Source: Methylomonas rapida (lineage in GTDB: Bacteria > Pseudomonadota > Gammaproteobacteria > Methylococcales > Methylomonadaceae). Taken from it: a DNA stretch of 64,000 nt. Both the position numbers and the translations under genes were made by a program. The notes beneath the pieces were generated by a model, which saw only the letters and a program-made list of their open reading frames with translations, was not told the DNA's origin and did no database searches. Each line of letters starts with the position of its first letter. The stretch's first letter is position 1. The stretch covers positions 4,506,001-4,570,000 of the forward strand of contig NZ_CP113517.1 in NCBI RefSeq assembly GCF_024360925.2. The letters run 5' to 3'. Shown in pieces: positions 35,317-45,168 of the stretch.

Positions 35317-37989
35317 ATGAACAACAATACCGATATTGCTGCAAAACACGATATTGATCCTGCAGAAACCCGGGAGTGGATGGAAGCGCTGCAAGCAGTG
35401 ATTGAAATGGAAGGCAGCGATCGCGCCAATTTCCTGATCGAAACCCTGCTCAGTACCGCCAGACAATCCGGTCTGGATGTTCCTTTTTCCGCCAACACGC
35501 CTTACATAAACACCATCCCGGTCGACAAGCAGCCCAAATATCCGGGCAACACCGACATCGAACGCACGATACGTTCTTATGTGCGCTGGAACGCGATGAT
35601 GATGGTGTTGCGCGCGAACAAGCACACCAATGTCGGCGGCCATATCGCCAGCTTCGCCTCGGCGACCACTTTGTATGACGTTGGTCAGAATCATTTCTGG
35701 CACGCGGCTTCCGACCAACACGGCGGCGACCTGATTTTTTCGCAAGGCCATTCGGCACCCGGCACTTACGCTCACGCCTTCTTGCTGGGCCGTCTGAGCG
35801 AAGAACAAATGGATAATTTCCGGCAGGAAGTCGGCGGCAATGGCTTGTCCTCCTACCCACATCCGTGGCTGATGCCGGATTTTTGGCAATTCCCCACCGT
35901 GTCGATGGGCCTAGGCCCCATCATGGCGATTTACCAGGCCCGCTTCATGCGTTACATGCAAGATCGGGGCATGGCCAATACCGATGGGCGTAAAGTCTGG
36001 GCCTTTTTGGGCGACGGCGAAACCGACGAACCGGAAACCCTGGGCGCAATCGGCATGGCCGGCCGCGAAAAACTGGATAACCTGATCTTCGTCGTCAACT
36101 GCAATCTGCAACGCCTGGACGGCCCGGTACGCGGCAACGGCAAGATCATTCAGGAACTGGAAAGCAACTTCCGCGGCGCCAACTGGAACGTCATCAAGGT
36201 CATCTGGGGCCGGCGTTGGGATCCTATCCTGGCCCGCGACAAGGATGGCCTGGTGGTCAAGCGCATGATGGAATGTGTCGACGGCGATTATCAAACCTTC
36301 AAATCCAAGGACGGCGCCTATGTGCGCAAGCATTTCTTCAATACCCCGGAATTGCAGGAACTGGTCAAGGATTACACCGACCGGGACATCTGGGAATTGA
36401 ATCGCGGCGGCCACGACCCGATCAAAGTCTTCACGGCCTTTCAAGCAGCCGTCAACCATACCGGTCAGCCGACCGTGGTACTGGCTCACACGATCAAGGG
36501 CTATGGCATGGGTGAATCCGGCCAGGCGCAAAACATCAGCCATCAACAAAAGAAGATGAGCATGGAGTCGATCAAGGCCATCCGCGATCGCTACCAGTTG
36601 CCGATCAGCGACGATGAACTGCCCAAGCTGCCCTATATCCGCTTCGCGGAAGATTCCGAAGAATTCAAATACCTGCATCAACGCCGCGCCGATCTGGGCG
36701 GTTTTCTGCCTTCGCGGCGCCCCAAGTCCTATTCATTGGAAATTCCGCCCTTATCGGCCTTCAAAGGCCTGCTGGAAGGCACCGGCGAAGGTCACGAAAT
36801 TTCCACGACGATGGCTTTCGTACGCATGCTGAACATCCTGGTCAAGGACAAACAAATCGGCAAGCGCGTAGTGCCCATCGTACCGGACGAATCCCGTACC
36901 TTCGGCATGGAAGGCATGTTCCGTCAGCTCGGCATCTGGTCGCAGGTCGGCCAGCTCTATACGCCGCAAGACGCCGAGCAATTGATGTTCTACAAGGAAG
37001 ACAAGCACGGCCAGGTATTGCAGGAAGGCATCAACGAAGCCGGCGGTCTGTGCGACTGGATCGCGGCCGGTACCGCTTACTCCACCCACGGCGTGCCGAT
37101 GATTCCGTTCTTCATCTATTACTCGATGTTCGGCTTCCAACGGGTCGCCGACCTGATCTGGGCCGCCGCCGACCAACGCACCCGCGGCTTTTTGCTGGGC
37201 GGCACCGCAGGCCGCACCACGTTGAACGGTGAAGGCCTGCAGCACGAAGATGGCCATAGTCACCTGATGTCGGCGACCGTGCCGAACTGTTATTCCTACG
37301 ACCCAACCTTTGCCTGCGAACTGGCGGTCATCATCCATGACGGTCTGCGCCGCATGTATGTCGAACAGGAAGACATTTTCTACTACATCACCTTGATGAA
37401 CGAAAACTACGACCAACCGGCATTGGTGGAAGGTTCGGAAGCCGACATTCTGAAAGGCATGTATCTGTTCAAGAAAGGTCCGCACAGCAAGAAACCGCGC
37501 GTGCAATTGCTCGGCTCCGGCACGATCTTCATCGAAGTGCTGTTCGCCGCCCAGTTGCTGCACGACGATTGGGGTGTGGATGCCGATTTGTGGAGTTGCC
37601 CGAGCTTTACCGAGCTGGCGCGCGATGGCCAGGCCTGCGAGCGCTGGAACCGCCTGCATCCGAGCGAAACACCACGTATCACCCATGTCGAACGTTGTCT
37701 GGATGAGGCGGCAGGTCCGGTTATTGCCGCAACCGACTACATGCGCGCCTTCGCCGAGCAAATTCGCCCATGGGTCAAGCGTCCTTATACCGTGTTGGGC
37801 ACCGACGGGTTCGGCCGTTCCGATACCCGCGCCAATCTGCGTAAGTTTTTCGAAGTGGACAGATACCATGTCACCGTCGCCGCACTGCATGCGCTGGCGC
37901 AAGCTGGCGAGATCGACGCAGCCAAGGTCGACGCGGCGATCGCCAAATACGACATCAATCCCGATGCCACTGCGCCTTGGTTGATTTAA
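35317..37989 (+). CDS. aceE: Pyruvate dehydrogenase E1 component (homodimeric)
   Basis: 890 residues, against 887 in E. coli. Decarboxylates pyruvate with thiamine diphosphate and passes acetyl groups to lipoyl-E2. The ThDP/Mg site is FLGDGETDEPETLGAIGMAGREKLDNLIFVVNCNLQ (near 228-264). Other landmarks are GGHIASFASA (near 106), FSQGHSAPGTYAHAF (near 141) and EGLQHEDGHSH (near 640). First gene of aceE-aceF-lpd, with aceF 26 bp downstream. Confidence 0.96.
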   Translation: MNNNTDIAAKHDIDPAETREWMEALQAVIEMEGSDRANFLIETLLSTARQSGLDVPFSANTPYINTIPVDKQPKYPGNTDIERTIRSYVRWNAMMMVLRANKHTNVGGHIASFASATTLYDVGQNHFWHAASDQHGGDLIFSQGHSAPGTYAHAFLLGRLSEEQMDNFRQEVGGNGLSSYPHPWLMPDFWQFPTVSMGLGPIMAIYQARFMRYMQDRGMANTDGRKVWAFLGDGETDEPETLGAIGMAGREKLDNLIFVVNCNLQRLDGPVRGNGKIIQELESNFRGANWNVIKVIWGRRWDPILARDKDGLVVKRMMECVDGDYQTFKSKDGAYVRKHFFNTPELQELVKDYTDRDIWELNRGGHDPIKVFTAFQAAVNHTGQPTVVLAHTIKGYGMGESGQAQNISHQQKKMSMESIKAIRDRYQLPISDDELPKLPYIRFAEDSEEFKYLHQRRADLGGFLPSRRPKSYSLEIPPLSAFKGLLEGTGEGHEISTTMAFVRMLNILVKDKQIGKRVVPIVPDESRTFGMEGMFRQLGIWSQVGQLYTPQDAEQLMFYKEDKHGQVLQEGINEAGGLCDWIAAGTAYSTHGVPMIPFFIYYSMFGFQRVADLIWAAADQRTRGFLLGGTAGRTTLNGEGLQHEDGHSHLMSATVPNCYSYDPTFACELAVIIHDGLRRMYVEQEDIFYYITLMNENYDQPALVEGSEADILKGMYLFKKGPHSKKPRVQLLGSGTIFIEVLFAAQLLHDDWGVDADLWSCPSFTELARDGQACERWNRLHPSETPRITHVERCLDEAAGPVIAATDYMRAFAEQIRPWVKRPYTVLGTDGFGRSDTRANLRKFFEVDRYHVTVAALHALAQAGEIDAAKVDAAIAKYDINPDATAPWLI

Positions 37990-38015
37990 CGGCTGATTTA
38001 ACGGAAAAAAGATAC

Positions 38016-39305
38016 ATGAGCTCTTTAATCGAAATAAAAGTCCCTGACGTCGGCAACGTGCCCGAAATCGATATCGTCGAAGTTTTGGTTCAGCCGGGCG
38101 ATCGGGTTGAATTGGAGCAAACCCTGGCGGTCATGGAGACCGACAAGGCAACGATGGACCTGCCGTCCAGCGCGGCCGGCGTGATCAAAGCCATACATAT
38201 CAAGGCCGGCGATAAAGTCGCCGAAGGCAGCCTGATTGCGACGGTTGAAGTGAGCGAAGCCGCAGCGCCTGCTGCCGAAGCGGTTTCCGCGCCTGCCCCG
38301 GTTGAAGCTGCGCCTGCGCCTCAACCTGCTACGGAACCGAAACCTGAGCCCGCCAAGCCGGTATCGGCACCCGCAGCTCCGGTGGCAAGCAATGTCGAAG
38401 GCTACAAACCCCACGCAACGCCCAGCGTGCGCTTGTTTGCCCGCGAACTCGGCGTCGATCTGAGCAAAGTCCCGGCTGGCAGCGGCCGCAAGGGCCGGAT
38501 TTTGCAGGAGGACGTGAAGAATTTCGTCAAGCAAGTCATGACTTCCGGCACACCAGCGGGTAGCAGCGCCGGCATTCCGCCGATTCCGGCCGTCGATTTC
38601 AGTCAGTTCGGCGAAATCGAGGAAAAACCCTTAAGCAAAATCAAACGTCTGACCGGACAAAACCTGAGCCGGGTCTGGCTGAACCTGCCGCTGGTGACCT
38701 ATCACGACGAAGTGGCCATAGACGGCATGGAGGAATTCCGCAAAGCCGTCAATGCCGGTCAAGGCAAAGACGGCGTCAAGGTGACCGGATTGGTGTTCAT
38801 CATGAAGGCCTTGGTCGCGGCGATGCAGCAATTCCCGTCATTCAACAGTTCGCTGTCACCCGAAGGCGACAAGCTGTTCCTGAAAAAGTATTACCACCTC
38901 GGCATCGCGGTCGACACCCCGAACGGCTTGGTCGTACCGGTGATTCGCGACGTGGATAAAAAAGGCATCTTCCAGTTGTCCAAGGAACTGGCCGACGTCA
39001 GCGAACTGGCCAGACAAGGCAAACTGAAACCATCCGACATGCAGGGTGGCTGCATGACCATCTCCAGCCTGGGCGGCATCGGCGGCACCGCGTTCACGCC
39101 TATCGTCAACGCGCCCGAAGTCGCTATTTTGGGTGTGACCCGCTCCAAGGTGCAACCCGTCTGGAACGGTAAGGAATTTGAGCCGAAATTGATGTTGCCG
39201 CTGGATATCACCTACGACCATCGCGTGATCGACGGCGCCGAAGGCGCGCGTTTCATGGAAGCGCTGAAAGCCAATCTGGCCGATATTCGGCGGTTGTTGT
39301 TGTAA
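38016..39305 (+). CDS. aceF: Dihydrolipoamide acetyltransferase (PDH E2)
   Basis: 429 residues. One lipoyl domain (1-78) with the lipoylated K44 in METDKATMD; then an Ala/Pro-rich linker (about 79-127), a peripheral subunit-binding domain (ATPSVRLFARELGVDLSKVPAGSGRKGRILQEDV, near 132-166), and the catalytic domain ending in DHRVIDGAEGARF. A single lipoyl domain is fewer than the three of E. coli AceF but normal for many proteobacteria. The start is the ATG at 38016; upstream in-frame sequence is only read-through from the aceE end. A palindromic repeat separates it from lpd. Confidence 0.95.
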   Translation: MSSLIEIKVPDVGNVPEIDIVEVLVQPGDRVELEQTLAVMETDKATMDLPSSAAGVIKAIHIKAGDKVAEGSLIATVEVSEAAAPAAEAVSAPAPVEAAPAPQPATEPKPEPAKPVSAPAAPVASNVEGYKPHATPSVRLFARELGVDLSKVPAGSGRKGRILQEDVKNFVKQVMTSGTPAGSSAGIPPIPAVDFSQFGEIEEKPLSKIKRLTGQNLSRVWLNLPLVTYHDEVAIDGMEEFRKAVNAGQGKDGVKVTGLVFIMKALVAAMQQFPSFNSSLSPEGDKLFLKKYYHLGIAVDTPNGLVVPVIRDVDKKGIFQLSKELADVSELARQGKLKPSDMQGGCMTISSLGGIGGTAFTPIVNAPEVAILGVTRSKVQPVWNGKEFEPKLMLPLDITYDHRVIDGAEGARFMEALKANLADIRRLLL

Positions 39306-39316
39306 TCAAAATATAT

Positions 39317-39386
39317 GTAGGTTGGGTTAGCGCAAGCGTAACCCAACGTTCAGCCGTTGGGCTTCATTGAATTCAGCCCAACCTAC
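39317..39386. repeat. 70-bp palindromic repeat between aceF and lpd
   Basis: GTAGGTTGGG (39317-39326) and CCCAACCTAC (39377-39386) are a perfect inverted pair. Inside, GTTGGGTTAGCGC and GCGTAACCCAAC form a second strong stem in the left half. Same 70-bp length as the copy at 15513-15582. It ends 9 bp before the lpd ribosome-binding site and may tune expression within the operon. Confidence 0.8.
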
Positions 39387-39408
39387 CTGTTATTTGGGAG
39401 TTAAGGAT

Positions 39409-40824
39409 ATGAGTAATTCCGTCACACACGCCGAAGTCTTGGTTCTGGGCGGCGGCCCCGGTGGTTACACCTCGGCGTTCCGTGCCGCCGATTTGGGCAA
39501 GCAAGTCGTCTTGGTCGAACGCCATCCCGTATTGGGCGGCGTCTGCCTGAACGTCGGCTGCATTCCATCCAAGGCCTTGCTGCACGTCGCCCACGTCATC
39601 CACGAAGCCGAGGCGATGGCCGAGCACGGCGTCAGTTTCGGTAAACCGCAAGTCGATCTGGACAGGGTCAGAAGCTGGAAGCAAAGCGTCACCGAAACGC
39701 TGAATTCCGGTCTGGCCAAATTGGCCAAGCAGCGCAAGGTTACCGTGATCCACGGCACCGGCAAGTTTTCCGGGCCCAACAGCTTGACGGTGGAAGGCGA
39801 AAACGGCTCGCAAACCGTCACCTTCGACAACGCCATCATCGCCGCAGGCTCGCAGCCGAGCAAAATCCCCGGTTTTCCGCACGACGATCCACGGGTCTGG
39901 GATTCCACCGACGCGTTGAACTTGAATTTCGTGCCGGAAAAGCTCTTGATCGTCGGCGGTGGCATCATCGGCCTGGAAATGGCGACGGTTTATCATGCGC
40001 TGGGTTCTAAAATCAGCGTGGTCGAGTTGATGGATCAAATCATCCCCGGCTGCGACAAGGATTTGGTCACGCCGCTCCAACGCAAGATCAAGAAGCAATA
40101 CGACAACTTGTGGCTGAAAACCAGCGTCAAGGCCATGGAAGCGACCGAGGCAGGCATCAAGGTCACGATGGAAGGCAAGGACGCACCCGAATCGGAAATC
40201 TTCGATGCTGTGCTGGTCGCGGTCGGCCGCCGTCCGAACGGCAAACTAATAGATGCCGACAAAGCCGGCGTGAACGTCGACGAACGCGGCTTCATCCCGG
40301 TGGATAAGCAAGGCCGCACCAACATCGGCCATATCTTCGCGATCGGCGACATCGTCGGCAATCCTATGCTGGCTCACAAAGCCACCCACGAAGGCAAGAT
40401 CGCCGCCGAAGTCATTGCCGGGCACAAAGCCGGTTTCGATGCGCTGACCATACCGTCCGTGGCTTACACCGACCCGGAAGTGGCCTGGATGGGTTTGAGC
40501 GAAACCCAAGCCAAAGAACAAGGCGTGGAATTCGAAAAAGCCACGTTCCCATGGGCCGCCAGTGGCCGCTCGCTGGCCTTGGGCCGCAACGAAGGCTTGA
40601 CCAAGATTCTGACCGACAAAACTACGGGGCGCATTTTAGGCGCGGGTTTTACCGGTCCAGGCGCCGGCGAATTGGTTGCCGAAGCCGTGTTGGCGTTGGA
40701 AATGGGTGCCGATGCCACCGACATCAGCCTCAGCATCCACCCGCATCCGACACTGTCGGAAACCTTTGCGTTTGCGGCGGAGATGATAGAAGGCACGATC
40801 ACCGATTTGTACGTGAAAAAATAG
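39409..40824 (+). CDS. lpdA: Dihydrolipoamide dehydrogenase (E3)
   Basis: 471 residues. FAD-binding GGGPGGY at 14-20, redox disulfide C46/C51 in GGVCLNVGCIPSK, NAD-binding VGGGIIGLE near 188, and the C-terminal HPHPTLSE with the catalytic His. Re-oxidises dihydrolipoyl groups of PDH and probably of other 2-oxoacid complexes. The start at 39409 is preceded by GGGAG; upstream in-frame codons are inside the palindromic repeat and not coding. The last gene of the PDH cluster. Confidence 0.95.
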   Translation: MSNSVTHAEVLVLGGGPGGYTSAFRAADLGKQVVLVERHPVLGGVCLNVGCIPSKALLHVAHVIHEAEAMAEHGVSFGKPQVDLDRVRSWKQSVTETLNSGLAKLAKQRKVTVIHGTGKFSGPNSLTVEGENGSQTVTFDNAIIAAGSQPSKIPGFPHDDPRVWDSTDALNLNFVPEKLLIVGGGIIGLEMATVYHALGSKISVVELMDQIIPGCDKDLVTPLQRKIKKQYDNLWLKTSVKAMEATEAGIKVTMEGKDAPESEIFDAVLVAVGRRPNGKLIDADKAGVNVDERGFIPVDKQGRTNIGHIFAIGDIVGNPMLAHKATHEGKIAAEVIAGHKAGFDALTIPSVAYTDPEVAWMGLSETQAKEQGVEFEKATFPWAASGRSLALGRNEGLTKILTDKTTGRILGAGFTGPGAGELVAEAVLALEMGADATDISLSIHPHPTLSETFAFAAEMIEGTITDLYVKK

Positions 40825-40864
40825 GCGGCAGGCGGATACCGCCCTGTATCCGCCAATTGGTGAT

Positions 40865-40934
40865 GTAGGTTATACACGCATACCGTGTCGGTTTACGGAT
40901 ATTCAAACCCGAATGGTATGCGGTATGTAACCTG
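40865..40934. repeat. Imperfect palindromic repeat after lpd
   Basis: GTAGGTTATACACGCATACC on the left pairs imperfectly with GGTATGCGGTATGTAACCTGC on the right (complement GCAGGTTACATACCGCATACC). About 70 bp, in the gap between convergent lpd and GST genes. Diverged relative of the GTAGG-type repeats. Confidence 0.6.
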
Positions 40935-40940
40935 CCACGT

Positions 40941-41591
40941 TTACCGATTCTTGAAAAACGCCTCCAGTGCCGCCGCCCTATCCCCACCAACCTTTTGCGC
41001 ATGCGGCCGGCTTTCGATCAATTGCATGTAAGCGCCTATACCCGGAATATGCTCGGCGACCAAATCCCGCCCATAAATCTGCTGGGTAGCGTATGACACC
41101 AATTGCAGATGCGGCCAGGCAACGACGTCGGCGGCGGTGAAATGCCCACCCAGCGCATAGGGGGTTAATTTCAGCAAACGCGCCAAACCGCTCAAACCTG
41201 CCTCGACTTTGCCCAATACCTCATCCTTGGTTTCTTGAGAAACTTTGCCGCCGAAAACAGCTTCGGCATAAATACGCCGTGCGATCAGTTCCACATTCAA
41301 TTCGATATGCTGGATCAATTCCCGGCATTTCGCCCGCTCATAGGCGTCGGCTGGATAAAGCGAATGCTCCGGAAAGGCGTCTTCCAGATATTCCAGAATC
41401 GCCTGCGATTCGGATAGATAGCCGTCGGCCGTTTTGATGAACGGGATTTTGCCGAGCGGGGAGCGTTTCAATACCGCATCACTCTGGCCGGGCGGCAGGG
41501 CTTCTTCGGCAAAAGGAATGTTTTTTTCCAACAGCACCAGCTTTATTTTGTTGTAATAATTGCTGATGGCGATTCCATACAAGGTGATCAT
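40941..41591 (-). CDS. Glutathione S-transferase family protein
   Basis: 216 residues from the ATG at 41591. The N-terminal thioredoxin-like domain (MITLYGIAISNYYNKIKLVLLEKNIPF) is followed by LGKIPFIKTADGYLSESQAILEYLEDAFP, which holds the glutathione-binding Glu-Ser pair, then a helical C-terminal domain with the usual ALGGHFTAADVVAWPHL. The substrate is unknown. Monocistronic. Confidence 0.88.
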   Translation of the reverse strand: MITLYGIAISNYYNKIKLVLLEKNIPFAEEALPPGQSDAVLKRSPLGKIPFIKTADGYLSESQAILEYLEDAFPEHSLYPADAYERAKCRELIQHIELNVELIARRIYAEAVFGGKVSQETKDEVLGKVEAGLSGLARLLKLTPYALGGHFTAADVVAWPHLQLVSYATQQIYGRDLVAEHIPGIGAYMQLIESRPHAQKVGGDRAAALEAFFKNR

Positions 41592-41749
41592 GTGAAGTCT
41601 CCAAAGATTGAGAAACGGTGGCGAGCGCCCAAAGCCCCCTTCAAATCCCGGGGCAGAAAGCAAAATCGGCGACCGAAAAAAGTCTAACAGAATTTCTTAC
41701 GCTATTTGTTTTTTGAACCAAATCCATCCATTTTTGCATCGAGGATTTC

Positions 41750-42139
41750 ATGAGTATTTTATTGATAGGCGCTGTCGCCTGTATCGCGGCGCTGTTGCTG
41801 TCCGCATGGCTAATGACCTTCGCCCGCTGGTTTCCTATTGAAGGCATAGACGGCAAGTTTTTAGTCGATTACAAAGCCATGATCCGGGGGCACATCGATT
41901 ATGCGCTGATGGCCTTGTTCAATCTGGCATTTTTTGGGATGGGCATCGACTTGCCGGTTTTGGCCTGCTGGTGCGTGGCGATAGGCGGTTTCGCCAATCC
42001 GACGATCTTCGTGATTGCGGCTTTCGATCCGGATTTTTGGAATAAAGCTCACTGGAAAATTTTTTCGCTGGCAAGCTTTCTGATCACGACGCTCGGTTTT
42101 GGCTGGATAAGTCTTACCCTGCTGAAACATGCTTTCTAA
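41750..42139 (+). CDS. Small integral membrane protein, unknown
   Basis: 129 residues with four hydrophobic segments (about 2-24, 48-68, 72-90, 104-124), suggesting four transmembrane helices. I recognise no family with confidence; size and layout are reminiscent of small four-helix membrane proteins such as hydroxylaminobenzene mutase-like ones, but no motif proves it. Followed by yjbQ 51 bp later on the same strand. Confidence 0.7.
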   Translation: MSILLIGAVACIAALLLSAWLMTFARWFPIEGIDGKFLVDYKAMIRGHIDYALMALFNLAFFGMGIDLPVLACWCVAIGGFANPTIFVIAAFDPDFWNKAHWKIFSLASFLITTLGFGWISLTLLKHAF

Positions 42140-42190
42140 CTGCCAATCCGGCCAACCCGCTCGCCATCACATCCAGCAAATGCAAAATAT

Positions 42191-42610
42191 ATGTGGAGCC
42201 AGAAAGAGATTCGATTAAAACCCAGAAACCGAGGCTTTCATCTGGTTACCGATGAAATCGTCTCGCAGTTGCCGGAATTGCGCGAAGTCAAAGTAGGTTT
42301 GTTGCATGTCTTCATCAAGCATACCTCGGCCTCCTTGACCATCAACGAGAACGCCGACCCGACCGTGCGCGTCGATTTCGAAAGCCATTTCAATCATGCG
42401 GTACCCGAGGATCAGCCTTATTACCAGCATAGGGACGAAGGCAGCGACGACATGCCGGCGCATCTCAAGGCCAGTCTATTGGGATGTAGCCTCAGCATAC
42501 CCGTCAGCAACGGCCGTTTGAACATGGGCATCTGGCAGGGTATCTATTTGTGCGAACATCGTAATCATGGCGGTAGCCGCGCCTTGGTGCTGACCCTGCA
42601 AGGCGAATAG
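42191..42610 (+). CDS. yjbQ: YjbQ/UPF0047 family (secondary thiamine-phosphate synthase)
   Basis: 139 residues. Family signature: HVFIKHTSASLTINENADPTVR (near 36-57), DMPAHLKASLLG and MGIWQGIYLCEHRNHGG near the C-terminus. E. coli YjbQ shows weak thiamine-phosphate synthase activity in suppressor tests; its normal role is unknown. Together with thiSG elsewhere in the window it hints at, but does not prove, a thiamine link. Confidence 0.9.
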   Translation: MWSQKEIRLKPRNRGFHLVTDEIVSQLPELREVKVGLLHVFIKHTSASLTINENADPTVRVDFESHFNHAVPEDQPYYQHRDEGSDDMPAHLKASLLGCSLSIPVSNGRLNMGIWQGIYLCEHRNHGGSRALVLTLQGE

Positions 42611-42679
42611 CGCTTTGCCCAATTGGTATCCCGGCAAGGTACAATAGCCGTGTTTACAATGCCAACACGGGGGATTCTG

Positions 42680-43141
42680 ATGAAACGCGTAAAAATTTTG
42701 TTGAGCGCCATGCTGTTGGCGACCAGTCTGGCCGGCCAGGCCGAGGAAGCCGTCGCCGATAAGGAAATGACTGTCTACCGCAGCCCGACCTGCGGCTGCT
42801 GCGGCAAATGGATAGAGCACGTCAAACAAAGTCACTTCGTAGTTAAAGACATCGTCAGCGACGACATGCAGGCCATCAAGAAAAAATATGGCGTGCCGGA
42901 AAATCTGGAGTCTTGTCACACCGCGATCGTCGATGGCTATGTGATAGAAGGCCATGTGCCGGCGGCGGATATTCAAAAGTTGCTGGAAACCAAGCCGAAG
43001 GTCGTCGGCTTATCGGCGCCCGGCATGCCGATGGGCAGCCCCGGCATGGAAATGGGCGGCAAAGCGGACGATTATGACGTGGTTTCGTTCGACAGCGCCG
43101 GCAACGTGCAGGTGTTTTCCGAGCATAAAGCCGGCCAATAA
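42680..43141 (+). CDS. Secreted DUF411 metal-binding protein
   Basis: 153 residues from the ATG at 42680. Signal peptide 1-20 (LLATSLAGQA/EE). The DUF411 core has YRSPTCGCCGKW (C38, C40, C41), a downstream ESCHTA Cys-His, and GYVIEGHVPA. A Met-rich loop, PGMPMGSPGMEMGG, lies near 119-132. DUF411 proteins are often encoded with copper resistance or copper transport genes, so a periplasmic copper role is plausible; it adds to the bufferin and cupredoxin genes in this window. Confidence 0.85.
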   Translation: MKRVKILLSAMLLATSLAGQAEEAVADKEMTVYRSPTCGCCGKWIEHVKQSHFVVKDIVSDDMQAIKKKYGVPENLESCHTAIVDGYVIEGHVPAADIQKLLETKPKVVGLSAPGMPMGSPGMEMGGKADDYDVVSFDSAGNVQVFSEHKAGQ

Positions 43142-43169
43142 AATCTGACACGTCCAATTTAATAAGCTG

Positions 43170-44186
43170 ATGCAGATCCAAGCCACTTTACAAAAACTGC
43201 TGGACAAACAAAACCTCGCCAGCGCCGAAATGCGCGCCGTGATGCATGCGATGATGGCCGGCGAATTGACCGATGCCCAAATCGCAGGCTTTTTGATTGC
43301 CTTGCGTTGCAAGGGTGAAACGGTCGAGGAAATCGCCGCGGCCGTCGAGGTGCTGCGTGAGCTGGTGCGTCATGTGTCGGTGCAGGGCGAACATGTCATC
43401 GACACCTGCGGCACCGGCGGCGATGGCGCCAATACCTTCAATATTTCCACGGCCTCCGCCTTCGTCGTCGCGGCGGCCGGTGGCAAGGTCGCCAAACACG
43501 GCAATCGTTCGGTATCCAGCAACTGCGGCAGCGCCGACGTGTTGGAAGCCGCCGGCATCAATCTGGATATGCCGGCCGAACAAGTGGCCGATTGCGTCAA
43601 CCAAATCGGCGTCGGCTTTTTGTTCGCCGCCAAGCATCACAGCGCCGTGCGCCACACGGTCAACGCCCGCAAGCAGATGGGCGTCCGGACCTTGTTCAAT
43701 TTGATCGGGCCATTATCGAATCCCGCCAATGCGCCGCATCAACTCATAGGCGTATTCGACAAGCAGTGGTTGGTGCCGGTCGCCGAAGTCTTGAAAAAAC
43801 TCGGCAGCCGCCATGTGCTGGTCGTACATGCCGAAGACGGCCTGGACGAAATCAGCATCGCCGCGCCGACCGATGTGGCCGAACTGAAAAACGGCCAAGT
43901 GACGAGCTACCGTGTCACGCCGGAGCAATTCGGTTTGCAGCGCGCCAGCCTGGCTAGTCTCGCGATCACCGACGCGCAATCCAGCCTGGCGATCATCCGT
44001 TCAGTGCTGAATAATCAGCCCGGCCCGGCTTTGGACATCGTGGCGCTGAATGCCGGTGCGGCGATTTACGCGGCTGATTTGGCCGACACGCTGGCCGACG
44101 GCATTGAGCGCGCACAGCTGGTCATAGCCGACGGCAGCGCGCTGGCCAAATTCGAGGCGATGGTTGCCTACTCGAAAACCGTTTAG
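43170..44186 (+). CDS. trpD: Anthranilate phosphoribosyltransferase
   Basis: 338 residues. Second step of tryptophan synthesis. PRPP and Mg motifs: [17 protein letters not shown] (near 75-91), [19 protein letters not shown] (near 106) and the anthranilate-binding region [19 protein letters not shown] (near 164). No trpG precedes it, although trpG-trpD-trpC is a common order. trpC follows after a long palindromic repeat. Confidence 0.95.
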   Translation: MQIQATLQKLLDKQNLASAEMRAVMHAMMAGELTDAQIAGFLIALRCKGETVEEIAAAVEVLRELVRHVSVQGEHVIDTCGTGGDGANTFNISTASAFVVAAAGGKVAKHGNRSVSSNCGSADVLEAAGINLDMPAEQVADCVNQIGVGFLFAAKHHSAVRHTVNARKQMGVRTLFNLIGPLSNPANAPHQLIGVFDKQWLVPVAEVLKKLGSRHVLVVHAEDGLDEISIAAPTDVAELKNGQVTSYRVTPEQFGLQRASLASLAITDAQSSLAIIRSVLNNQPGPALDIVALNAGAAIYAADLADTLADGIERAQLVIADGSALAKFEAMVAYSKTV

Positions 44187-44194
44187 ATAGACAT

Positions 44195-44291
44195 CGTTCC
44201 CACGTTCCACGTGGGAATGCAGCATGAACCGCTCCGCGGTTCCGGACGCTGGAGCGTCCCTGTAGGCGTTCCCACGCAGAGCATGGGAACC
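44195..44291. repeat. Multi-hairpin palindromic element between trpD and trpC
   Basis: About 97 bp bounded by CGTTCCCACG and GCATGGGAAC-type ends. It contains four successive inverted repeats: CCCACGT/ACGTGGG, GAACCGC/GCGGTTC, GACGCT/AGCGTC and GTTCCCACG/CATGGGAAC. This GTTCCCACGC family is found scattered in many proteobacterial genomes (general knowledge). In the trpDC mRNA it would fold into a cluster of stems. Confidence 0.8.
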
Positions 44292-44370
44292 ATAAAAGCA
44301 TTCTTTGTGCGGCGAATTCGCCACGAGCTACAGATCAATAGTTTACATTCATTTAATTTCCAGAAAAACC

Positions 44371-45168
44371 ATGACCGATACTCCCGACATCTTAAAAACC
44401 ATCCTGGCCAAAAAAGCCGAAGAAGTGACTCGCCGCAAGGCCAACACCCCGATTTCCATGCTGCAGGAAATCGCCGGCGGCGTGCAGGGACCGCGCGGCT
44501 TTTATCAGGCTTTGCGCGGCAAGGCCGACGCGCAAAAACCCGCCATCATCGCCGAAATCAAAAAGGCTTCCCCCAGCCAAGGCGTGATCCGCGAGGACTT
44601 CAAGCCGGTCGACATCGCGGTCGATTACGCGATGAACGGTGCCAGTTGTTTGTCTGTTTTGACCGACAAGGAGTTTTTCCAAGGCTCGGAAGCCAATCTG
44701 CAGATGGTGCGCGACAAATGCCCGCTGCCGGTGATCCGTAAGGACTTCATGATAGACCCTTACCAAATTCACGAATCCCGCGCCTTGGGCGCGGACTGCG
44801 TATTACTGATCGTGGCCGCCTTGGACGATGCAATGTTGAAGGAACTGCACGACACCGCGACCGGTTTGGGCATGGATGTGCTGGTCGAAGTACATGATGC
44901 CGAGGAGCTGGAGCGGGCATTGAAATTGGACGGCAACATGATAGGCATCAACAACCGTAATCTGCGCACCTTCGACGTGTCGCTGCAGACCACGCTGGAC
45001 CTGAAAAACGCCATCCCGGCCGACAAACTGATCGTCACGGAGAGCGGCATCCACACCCAGGCCGACGTCAAACTGATGCAAGACAACGGCATCTACACCT
45101 TCCTGGTCGGCGAAGCCTTCATGCGCGCCGAACGGCCGGGCCTGAAGATGCGGGAGTTGTTCTTTTAA
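44371..45168 (+). CDS. trpC: Indole-3-glycerol-phosphate synthase
   Basis: 265 residues, monofunctional IGPS (no TrpF domain). Landmarks: [16 protein letters not shown] (near 52-67, catalytic Lys), [14 protein letters not shown] (near 92), [28 protein letters not shown] (near 115-142), [11 protein letters not shown] and [11 protein letters not shown]. The start is the ATG at 44371. Forms a trpDC pair with the upstream gene across the palindromic element. Confidence 0.95.
   Translation: MTDTPDILKTILAKKAEEVTRRKANTPISMLQEIAGGVQGPRGFYQALRGKADAQKPAIIAEIKKASPSQGVIREDFKPVDIAVDYAMNGASCLSVLTDKEFFQGSEANLQMVRDKCPLPVIRKDFMIDPYQIHESRALGADCVLLIVAALDDAMLKELHDTATGLGMDVLVEVHDAEELERALKLDGNMIGINNRNLRTFDVSLQTTLDLKNAIPADKLIVTESGIHTQADVKLMQDNGIYTFLVGEAFMRAERPGLKMRELFF

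Noticed and set aside
42623..44371. Missing trpG as evidence of a broken tryptophan operon
   Set aside because: trpG is often elsewhere (with trpE); absence here is not unusual.
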